Shown one piece after another: positions 55,584 through 64,000 of a stretch of 64,000 nt of DNA. The position numbers and the translations under genes were made by a program. Every line of letters starts with the position of its first letter. The first letter of the stretch is position 1. Source of the DNA: Gammaproteobacteria bacterium (GTDB lineage Bacteria > Pseudomonadota > Gammaproteobacteria > Pseudomonadales > Halieaceae). The notes beneath the pieces are model-generated. The model was given only the letters and a program-made list of their open reading frames with translations. It did not search any database and had not been told where the DNA came from. Location: contig JAUHXH010000005.1 in NCBI GenBank assembly GCA_030427085.1, forward strand, positions 248,001 to 312,000, given 5' to 3'.

Positions 55584-55922
55584 TCAGCTGGCTTCGGCTT
55601 CCTCTCCACTGGCGGCCGCTTCGTCAATCAGCTGCTTCAGTTCACCGCTTTCATACATTTCAGTAACGATATCGCAGCCACCGATCAACTCACCCTTGAC
55701 CCACAGCTGGGGGAAGGTTGGCCAGTTCGCGTAGACCGGCAGGTTGGAGCGGATCTCCGGGTTCGACAGGATGTCCACGTAAGCGAAACGCTGGCCGCAG
55801 GCCATCAGGGCCTGCACGGTGCGCGCTGAAAAGCCGCACTGGGGCTGATTGGGCGAGCCTTTCATGTACAGCAGGATATCGTTGTTGGCGATCTGTTCTT
55901 TAATGGTCTCGATAATGTCCAT
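55584..55922 (-). CDS. grxD: Monothiol glutaredoxin (GrxD-type)
   Basis: 112 residues. The active-site CGFS is at 29-32 and the glutathione-binding TFPQLWVKGELIGGCD region is complete. Such glutaredoxins carry [2Fe-2S] clusters and pass them to targets, in line with the neighbouring bfd. The gene is divergent from argD. Confidence 0.96.
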   Translation of the reverse strand: MDIIETIKEQIANNDILLYMKGSPNQPQCGFSARTVQALMACGQRFAYVDILSNPEIRSNLPVYANWPTFPQLWVKGELIGGCDIVTEMYESGELKQLIDEAAASGEEAEAS

Positions 55923-56021
55923 ATCACACCTGAATTGGGGGCCTGGGTAGCCCGCGAGTTAGCGAATGTTGAAAAAGGGCACATATTGTAACGTTTTTGC
56001 CCGGCCAATGCCCGCCGGTAA

Positions 56022-56051
56022 TTGCGACGCGAAGGGCGGATTGGCTATAGT
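56022..56051 (+). promoter_or_regulatory. Candidate argD promoter
   Basis: TTGCGA and TATAGT are 18 bases apart. Transcription would begin near 56058, about ten bases before the leader hairpin. Confidence 0.5.
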
Positions 56052-56067
56052 GGCGGGTTCAGTCACC

Positions 56068-56098
56068 GAGGCAGCAACCGTGCTGCCTCTTTTTATTT
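56068..56098 (+). terminator. Intrinsic terminator inside the argD leader
   Basis: GAGGCAGCA pairs perfectly with TGCTGCCTC around a four-base loop and is followed by TTTTTATTT, a strong rho-independent terminator. It ends 16 bases before argD, with a GGAG ribosome site between. No upstream plus-strand gene is close enough to need it, so it may attenuate argD-argF or end a short RNA. Confidence 0.75.
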
Positions 56099-56113
56099 GC
56101 ACGGAGAAAGACC

Positions 56114-57301
56114 ATGACCAGCCCGCTGATGCCGACCTATGCCAGGCTTCCGATTACCTTCGCCAGCGGCGAAGGAATCTACCTGCAGGACGAGCAGGGC
56201 CGACGTTACCTGGACGCCATTGCCGGGATCGGGGTCAACAATCTTGGCCACTGCCACCCGGCCGTTACAAAAGCTGTCGTGGATCAGGCCCAGACCCTCG
56301 TGCACACCTCCAATATCTACGGCATCGGGCTGCAGCAGACCCTGGCGGAAAAGCTCTGCGCCCTGTCCTGCATGGAGTCGGTGTTTTTCTCCAACTCTGG
56401 CGCGGAAGCCAATGAAGCCGCAATCAAACTGGCCCGCCTGTACGGCCACCAGCGCGGCGTGGAGCGCCCCACCATCATCGTGATGGAAAACGCCTTTCAC
56501 GGCCGCACCCTGGCGACCCTGACTGCCACCGGCAACCGTAAAATCCAGGCCGGCTTCGAGCCCCTGGTCAGCGGTTTCACCCGCGCGCCGTTGAACGATA
56601 TCGACGCCCTGCGCGCCATCGCGGCCAACAACCGCGACGTGGTAGCCGTATTGGTGGAACCGATCCAGGGCGAGGGCGGAGTGCGCCCGGCCGAGGAAGA
56701 GTATCTGCAAGCCCTGCGCCAGCTCTGCGATGAGCACCAGTGGTTGATGATGCTGGATGAAGTCCAGACCGGTAACGGTCGTTGCGGCCACTATTTCGCC
56801 TACCAGGGCCTGGGCTTCACGCCCGACGTCGTCACCACCGCCAAAGGACTGGGCAATGGTGTACCCATTGGTGCCTGCCTGGCCCGCGGCCCGGCTGCCG
56901 ACGTATTCAAAGCCGGTCACCATGGCTCTACCTATGGCGGCAACCCGCTGGCGTGCGCCGCGGCCATCGCCGTGCTGGATACGCTGCAAAACGAAGGCTT
57001 GTTCGACCACGCCCAGGCTATGGGTGAGCTACTCCGCGACCTGCTGGCTCAGCGCCTGGGCAGCCTGCCCGGCGTTCGCGACATTCGCGGCCGCGGCCTG
57101 ATGGTGGGCGTAGAACTGGATCAGGACTGTGGCGAACTGGTGGCCCGCGCGCTGGAGGCCGGCCTGCTGATCAATGTGACGGCTGGCAAAACCATCCGCC
57201 TGCTGCCGCCATTGATCATCGACGAGGCGCAAGTGCGCGAACTGGCAGATGGCATTGCCAGCCTGGTGGAAACCTGGCTGCTACCCGCCCAGTCGGCCTG
57301 A
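56114..57301 (+). CDS. argD: Acetylornithine aminotransferase
   Basis: 395 residues, class III PLP aminotransferase. The PLP Lys is in [17 protein letters not shown]; other conserved parts are [33 protein letters not shown] and [13 protein letters not shown]. It makes N-acetylornithine in arginine synthesis and often also serves lysine synthesis. It is 17 bases before argF in one operon. An intrinsic terminator sits in its leader. Confidence 0.96.
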   Translation: MTSPLMPTYARLPITFASGEGIYLQDEQGRRYLDAIAGIGVNNLGHCHPAVTKAVVDQAQTLVHTSNIYGIGLQQTLAEKLCALSCMESVFFSNSGAEANEAAIKLARLYGHQRGVERPTIIVMENAFHGRTLATLTATGNRKIQAGFEPLVSGFTRAPLNDIDALRAIAANNRDVVAVLVEPIQGEGGVRPAEEEYLQALRQLCDEHQWLMMLDEVQTGNGRCGHYFAYQGLGFTPDVVTTAKGLGNGVPIGACLARGPAADVFKAGHHGSTYGGNPLACAAAIAVLDTLQNEGLFDHAQAMGELLRDLLAQRLGSLPGVRDIRGRGLMVGVELDQDCGELVARALEAGLLINVTAGKTIRLLPPLIIDEAQVRELADGIASLVETWLLPAQSA

Positions 57302-57317
57302 GCAAGGAGCGAACACC

Positions 57318-58238
57318 ATGGCATTACGGCACTTTCTCAGCCTGCTGGACCTGAGCCCCGCAGAATTACAGACCGTGATTGATCGCGCTATCGAGATGAA
57401 AGCCGAGCACTACGCGCGGCGCGACCAGCAGCAATTTCCCGGCCATGTGCTGGGCATGATTTTCGACAAGGCCTCAACCCGCACGCGGGTCTCCTTCGAG
57501 GCCGGCATGGCGCAACTGGGCGGGCACGCCATGTTCCTTGCCCCCACCGACACTCAGCTGGGCCGGGGCGAACCCGTGGAGGACAGCGCCCGCGTGATTT
57601 CCTCCATGGTCGACATTGTCATGATCCGCACCTTCGGCCACGACATCATCGAGCGCTTCGCCGCCCACTCCTCAGTGCCGGTGATCAACGCCCTTACCGA
57701 CAGCTTCCACCCATGCCAGCTGCTGGCCGACATCCAGACCTGGCAGGAGCACCGCGGCAGCATCGCCGGCAAAGTGGTGACCTGGGTGGGGGACGGCAAC
57801 AACATGTGCCAGTCCTACATCAATGCCGCGCGGCAGTTCGACTTTGAGTTGCGCGTGGCATGCCCGCCCGGTTTCGAACCCGACGCTGAACTCGTCGCCG
57901 CCAATGCCAGCCGTGTGAGTGTCGGCAACGACCCCCACGCGGCGGCAAAGGGCGCCGACCTGGTGGTGACCGATGTGTGGGCTTCCATGGGGCAGGAATC
58001 CGAGCAGGACGAGCGCGCCGAGCAATTCACCGGTTTCCAGGTCAATCGCGAACTGATGGACCTGGCCGCCCCGGACGCGCTCTATATGCACTGCCTGCCG
58101 GCCCACCGCGGCGAGGAAATCAGCGCCGAGCTGATGGACGCACCGGATACGGTAATCTGGCAGGAGGCGGAGAATCGTCTCCACGCCCAAAAGGCCCTGA
58201 TGGAATTCCTGCTGCTGGCCCACCAGAGTGACGCCTGA
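57318..58238 (+). CDS. argF: Ornithine carbamoyltransferase
   Basis: About 306 residues, starting at [10 protein letters not shown] with AAGGAG upstream; an upstream in-frame Met lies inside argD and is rejected. The carbamoyl-phosphate site is STRTRVSFE and the ornithine site includes [10 protein letters not shown] and [10 protein letters not shown]. It makes citrulline from ornithine. It forms an operon with argD. Confidence 0.97.
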   Translation: MALRHFLSLLDLSPAELQTVIDRAIEMKAEHYARRDQQQFPGHVLGMIFDKASTRTRVSFEAGMAQLGGHAMFLAPTDTQLGRGEPVEDSARVISSMVDIVMIRTFGHDIIERFAAHSSVPVINALTDSFHPCQLLADIQTWQEHRGSIAGKVVTWVGDGNNMCQSYINAARQFDFELRVACPPGFEPDAELVAANASRVSVGNDPHAAAKGADLVVTDVWASMGQESEQDERAEQFTGFQVNRELMDLAAPDALYMHCLPAHRGEEISAELMDAPDTVIWQEAENRLHAQKALMEFLLLAHQSDA

Positions 58239-58243
58239 TGTCT

Positions 58244-58275
58244 GCCCGCCACCCATCGACATGATGGCGGCGGGC
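58244..58275 (+). terminator. Hairpin after argF
   Basis: GCCCGCC and GGCGGGC arms with an inner CATC/GATG pair form an imperfect stem just after the argF stop. It lacks a strong T-run, so termination is uncertain. Confidence 0.4.
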
Positions 58276-58455
58276 GTCAATGGCCATGCACCATTTGCCC
58301 ATTAACTATATGACCCTTAACTATATAAACAGCCTGCCTTTATAAAAATTTAATTGAAGGCTTTCTCCCTCCCAAAAACCCTCGATGAACGCCGCCCAGC
58401 CCCAAGAATGTGGCCTGCAAGGTTAGTGCTTACACTCGGCCCACCTATACACACC

Positions 58456-58464
58456 TTATCCACA
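58456..58464 (+). promoter_or_regulatory. DnaA box upstream of nrdA
   Basis: TTATCCACA is a perfect DnaA box. E. coli nrdAB is also controlled by DnaA, so this may tie nucleotide supply to replication. Confidence 0.6.
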
Positions 58465-58503
58465 AAAAAATCCCAAGATCATGCTATTGCAATCTCACAG
58501 GGG

Positions 58504-58551
58504 GCGCATTATCTTGTATTCCGATCGGCGACTGACCCCTATATGTAGGTT
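58504..58551 (+). promoter_or_regulatory. Pair of NrdR-like boxes
   Basis: Two 16-base elements, 58504-58519 (GCGCATTATCTTGTAT) and 58536-58551 (CCCCTATATGTAGGTT), each match about 11 of 16 positions of the NrdR consensus. They start 32 bases apart, the usual three-turn spacing of paired NrdR sites, which strengthens the call. Confidence 0.6.
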
Positions 58552-58663
58552 TTCAAGGTCACGCCGCAACGCCGAACAGGTGTTCAAGAACGGATCAAGA
58601 TAATAAGGTGCAACAGAGCACCGGGGAGCCAAAGACCATGAAAATGCTCCAAAAATCTCTCAT

Positions 58664-58685
58664 TTTGCCGACAAATGTCGGCAAA
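58664..58685. promoter_or_regulatory. 22-base inverted repeat before nrdA
   Basis: TTTGCCGACA and TGTCGGCAAA are perfect complements separated by two bases, 115 bases before nrdA. It may be an operator or a leader hairpin; no T-run follows. The cognate protein is unknown. Confidence 0.5.
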
Positions 58686-58799
58686 TGGCCCACGCTTGAC
58701 AACTTGTGAAGAATTAACGACGACGCTGGAGTCCACCGTGACAACAGCGCCGTCACTTGTGCATCACTACCTATAGGCCCTGGGGCCCCTGACAACGGA

Positions 58800-61694
<2,895 letters not shown>

Positions 61695-61752
61695 GTGCCA
61701 ACTGACAACCATTGACCAATTTGACCAAGCGATACCAGGGGAACGAAACGAG

Positions 61753-63018
61753 ATGCTGAACTGGGATGATTACCACAAGGAAGAGTCCACCGGCGACGCG
61801 GCCGTCGCCGCCAAGGCCGCTGCTGCACAGCAGGTAGCCGAATCACCGGCGGCGGAAGAATCACCGGCGCCTGTGCCGGCAGCAGAAACCATGGAAGACA
61901 CCACCTCCGTGGCCGCACCCAGCGATGCCGTCGCCGCAGCAGCCAAAGCGATTGAGGAAATGGACGTTGCCCCGGGCCTGGAAGAGTTGGAAATGGGCGC
62001 TGCTCGTGTGTCTGTCGACGAGAAGGCGATGATCAACTGTCGCGCCGACCTCAACCAGTTGGTGCCGTTCAAATACGACTGGGCCTGGCAGAAGTATCTG
62101 GATGGCTGTGCCAACCACTGGATGCCCCAGGAAATCAACATGACCGCCGACGTGGCAACCTGGAAAAGCAGCGATGGCCTGACCGAAGACGAACGCCGTA
62201 TCGTCAAGCGCAGCCTAGGTTACTTCTCCACCGCCGACTCTCTGGTGGCCAACAACCTGGTGCTGGGTATCTACCGCCTGATCACCAACCCCGAGTGCCG
62301 CCAGTACCTGCTGCGCCAGGCTTTCGAGGAAGCGATCCACACCCACGCCTATCAGTACTGCATCGAGTCACTGAGCATGGATGAGGGCGAAATCTTCAAC
62401 ATGTATCGCGAAGTGCCTTCGGTCGCCAAAAAGGCCACCTGGAGCCTGTCTCACACTCACCATCTGTCGGACCCGAACTTCAAGACGGGCACCACAGAGG
62501 CAGACCAGACCCTGCTGCGCAACCTGATCGGCTTCTACGCCGTCACCGAAGGCATCTTCTTCTACTGCGGCTTCACCCAGATCCTGTCCATGGGTCGCCG
62601 CAACAAGATGACCGGCGTAGCGGAACAGTTCCAGTACATCCTGCGCGATGAGTCCATGCACCTGAACTTCGGCATCGACGTGATCAACCAGATCAAGCTG
62701 GAAAATCCGCACCTGTGGACCGACGAGTTCAAGCAGGAAGTCATCCAGATGATTCTGGAAGGCACCCAGCTCGAAATCGAATACGCGCGCGACACCATGC
62801 CGCGCGGTGTACTGGGCATGAACGCGGCCACGATGGAGGAGTACCTGCACTTCATCGCCAACCGCCGCTTGTCCCAGTTGGGCCTGCCCGAGCAGTTCCC
62901 GGGCGCCAAAAACCCCTTCCCCTGGATGTCCGAAATCATGGATCTGCGCAAGGAGAAAAACTTCTTCGAGACCCGTGTAATTGAATACCAGACCGGGGGC
63001 GCGCTGAGCTGGGATTAA
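61753..63018 (+). CDS. nrdB: Class Ia ribonucleotide reductase small subunit
   Basis: 421 residues. The first 80 or so residues are an Ala/Glu/Pro-rich extension ([20 protein letters not shown]). The di-iron core has Asp in [10 protein letters not shown], Glu193 and His196 (EAIHTHAY) with the radical Tyr200, Glu in [11 protein letters not shown] and Glu/His in [10 protein letters not shown]. It generates the tyrosyl radical for NrdA. It follows nrdA by 58 bases. Confidence 0.96.
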   Translation: MLNWDDYHKEESTGDAAVAAKAAAAQQVAESPAAEESPAPVPAAETMEDTTSVAAPSDAVAAAAKAIEEMDVAPGLEELEMGAARVSVDEKAMINCRADLNQLVPFKYDWAWQKYLDGCANHWMPQEINMTADVATWKSSDGLTEDERRIVKRSLGYFSTADSLVANNLVLGIYRLITNPECRQYLLRQAFEEAIHTHAYQYCIESLSMDEGEIFNMYREVPSVAKKATWSLSHTHHLSDPNFKTGTTEADQTLLRNLIGFYAVTEGIFFYCGFTQILSMGRRNKMTGVAEQFQYILRDESMHLNFGIDVINQIKLENPHLWTDEFKQEVIQMILEGTQLEIEYARDTMPRGVLGMNAATMEEYLHFIANRRLSQLGLPEQFPGAKNPFPWMSEIMDLRKEKNFFETRVIEYQTGGALSWD

Positions 63019-63061
63019 CCCAGCTCTGCCTATCACAAAGATCTGCGAGAGGGATCACTGT

Positions 63062-63256
63062 ATGACTGACAGTAACAAGACCCCAAAGGACAGCGAGACC
63101 ATCATGATGGCGCTGGACCAGATCAGCCAGACCATTGACGTGATGAACAGCGTAGTGGGCCGCCTACGGCACCATGTGCAGAAGCAGGAAGCGGCTGCCG
63201 CAGAATCCATCGTCGATATCCAGGCGGAGATGCACTCGGACCGAGTGCTGCACTAA
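63062..63256 (+). CDS. Small hypothetical protein downstream of nrdB
   Basis: 64 residues, preceded by GAGAGGGA, 43 bases after nrdB and in the same direction. It is acidic-basic mixed and mostly helical (MALDQISQTIDVMNSVVGRL), and looks coiled-coil-like, with no Cys or membrane segment. Its product is not recognised. Placement suggests cotranscription with nrdAB and ending at the hairpin at 63265-63285. Confidence 0.6.
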   Translation: MTDSNKTPKDSETIMMALDQISQTIDVMNSVVGRLRHHVQKQEAAAAESIVDIQAEMHSDRVLH

Positions 63257-63264
63257 GCCAATCA

Positions 63265-63285
63265 GGGCCGGCGATGGGCCGGCCC
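63265..63285 (+). terminator. Hairpin after the small ORF
   Basis: GGGCCGGC pairs perfectly with GCCGGCCC around GATGG, nine bases after the small ORF stop. A clear T-run is missing, so it is a likely but not certain end of the nrdAB transcript. Confidence 0.5.
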
Positions 63286-63378
63286 CATTCCTCTACCCTC
63301 CCCGGTCATCTGGATCGGGCGCATGCGGCTCCGCCATTTAAGCGTTTTTCAACAGTGGTGACCTGACGGCTCCGGGCT

Positions 63379-63609
63379 TCAATGCAACAGTGCGCGGCCA
63401 CCACTTACATTAAACGCGGAAGTTCTGGTGGTGTCAGAAAGCGGTATCGCTGCCATGTCTCGTTCACTCCCCCACCGCGACCAGATACTGGCCGGCTTGG
63501 GTGTACCTCCTGAAATCTGTTCAAAATGCCGGGGGTTAACGGGCTGTGCTCCCATACCTGCAGATTCAATATTCGGCACCGGGGCCTGGATCAACGATTC
63601 CTTGTTCAT
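63379..63609 (-). CDS. Candidate double-glycine leader peptide ORF 1
   Basis: 76 residues with AAGGA about 9 bases before the ATG. Residues 28-35 read HFEQISGG, like the end of a double-glycine leader cut by C39-type ABC peptidases. The remaining 41-residue segment (TPKPASIWSRWGSERDMAAI and on) is polar with two Trp, and contains a second VSGG. It matches no family I recognise. It is on the same strand as the second such ORF 68 bases upstream, and an overlapping plus-strand ORF (63428-63625) lacks this pattern. Confidence 0.45.
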   Translation of the reverse strand: MNKESLIQAPVPNIESAGMGAQPVNPRHFEQISGGTPKPASIWSRWGSERDMAAIPLSDTTRTSAFNVSGGRALLH

Positions 63610-63677
63610 CGGGCGTTTTCCTTAACGTGAATGTGGGTAGTAGCACCGACTGACTGATGCCAACCGGTGCGAGTGGT

Positions 63678-63983
63678 TTACTGAGATACGGTTTTGTTTT
63701 TGGGGCGGGGTGATGTGCCGCCGCCCCCAACTGTACTCGCGGCTCCTATTGAAGTTCCAACTCCTTGCAAAGTTACCGCAGCAACCTTGGAAACATTCCA
63801 CAGTGCACCGCCCGCTGCAAGAAAGCCTCCGGAAACGACGCCAAGCGCGGCACCCACGTATGGATTGCCACCGGAAACATAATTGCTCAGCGCACCAATG
63901 GCACCACTGGCTACCAGACCGGCGAAAGCCAGCGGGACGCCTCCTCCTGATACCAAGTCAAGGTGCTCCTGATTCAGAGGCAT
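63678..63983 (-). CDS. Candidate class II microcin-like precursor with double-glycine leader
   Basis: 101 residues from the ATG at 63983. The first 14 residues, MPLNQEHLDLVSGG, follow the leader pattern of class II microcins such as colicin V. The predicted core of 87 residues is rich in Gly, Ala, Ser and Val with GxxxG-type spacing (GAIGALSNYVSGG, GFLAAGGALW) and no Cys, as in pore-forming microcins, and ends in a basic, Ser/Thr-containing tail. The reading frame stays open upstream to the window edge without another ATG, so a longer start cannot be excluded. No immunity or export gene is in the window. Confidence 0.6.
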   Translation of the reverse strand: MPLNQEHLDLVSGGGVPLAFAGLVASGAIGALSNYVSGGNPYVGAALGVVSGGFLAAGGALWNVSKVAAVTLQGVGTSIGAASTVGGGGTSPRPKNKTVSQ

Positions 63984-64000
63984 GATGCCTCTGCTATCTT

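Larger units (their letters stand above)
58239..58799. other. 561-base regulatory region between argF and nrdA
   Basis: No convincing ORF. It holds an argF-end hairpin (58244-58275), an AT-rich stretch with repeated ACTATAT-like words near 58301-58330, a DnaA box, a pair of NrdR-like boxes and a 22-base palindrome. A TTGACA at 58696-58701 lacks a good -10. It is the control region of nrdAB. Confidence 0.7.

Noticed and set aside
58354-58548. 64-codon frame in the argF-nrdA gap
   Set aside because: It runs through the DnaA and NrdR-like boxes, lacks a ribosome site and has no domain.
63428-63625. 65-residue plus-strand ORF over the double-glycine ORF
   Set aside because: No clear ribosome site and no pattern, whereas the minus strand has AAGGA and an SGG leader. 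Kept only as an alternative.

Overview
The window is a dense, GC-rich (about 60% by eye) chromosomal segment from a gammaproteobacterium. Two long gene blocks have the order known from Pseudomonas: fmdB-aspS-yebC-ruvCAB-ybgC-tolQRAB-pal-cpoB-queE-queC, and proA-nadD-rsfS-rlmH-mrdA-rodA-mltB-rlpA-dacA-ybeD-lipB. With the nitrate uptake genes, a RegB/RegA redox pair, a MddA-like methyltransferase and class Ia ribonucleotide reductase, this suggests a marine, aerobic relative of Pseudomonadales (Cellvibrionales/Halieaceae type). No rRNA, tRNA, CRISPR array, insertion sequence or prophage was seen. The species cannot be fixed from sequence alone.

Layout. 1-5862 (minus strand): nitrate operon, read as porin, nasT, nasS, a leader with a candidate sigma-54 promoter and hairpins, then nrtA, nrtB, nrtD (cut by the window start). 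6152-12344 (plus): accessory genes, namely a lipoprotein beta-propeller, an exported D-2-hydroxyacid dehydrogenase homologue, a DDN-family protein, a CadC-like TPR regulator and a MddA-like enzyme. 12408-13154 (minus): a PDZ protein. 13254-25082 (minus): the queC-to-fmdB block, with a LexA box before ruvC. 25277-25723 (minus): an HU protein with a histone-H1-like tail. 26042-38529: mostly plus-strand genes (proS, a transglycosylase, GDPD, a LuxR regulator, a glutamine-synthetase homologue, a phosphohydrolase, a desaturase and a glutathione peroxidase), with minus-strand macrodomain, MATE and M1 peptidase genes among them. 38588-42433 (minus): an LRR surface protein and prfC. 42655-44501 (plus): regB-regA. 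44491-54243 (minus): the lipB-to-proA cell-envelope block. 54389-55922: redox and iron genes (peroxiredoxin, bfd, grxD). 56114-63256 (plus): argD-argF, then nrdA-nrdB and a small ORF. 63379-63983 (minus): two small ORFs with double-glycine leader motifs.

How the genes work together. The nitrate operon has an outer-membrane channel, a cytoplasmic nitrate sensor with its ANTAR antiterminator, and an ABC importer. The ruv genes process Holliday junctions and appear to be under SOS control. Tol-Pal-CpoB couples the outer membrane to division, and PBP2/RodA/MltB/RlpA/DacA build and trim the lateral wall. bfd, grxD and peroxiredoxin link iron and redox balance. nrdAB carries candidate NrdR and DnaA sites.

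The most novel signal is the pair of double-glycine leader ORFs at the right edge. One has a leader very like those of class II microcins and a Gly/Ala-rich membrane-active-looking core. An export and immunity locus, if present, lies outside the window. Other points worth checking are the intrinsic terminator inside the argD leader, the sigma-54/hairpin leader before nrtA, and the LRR protein with an IPTL-CTERM-like tail.
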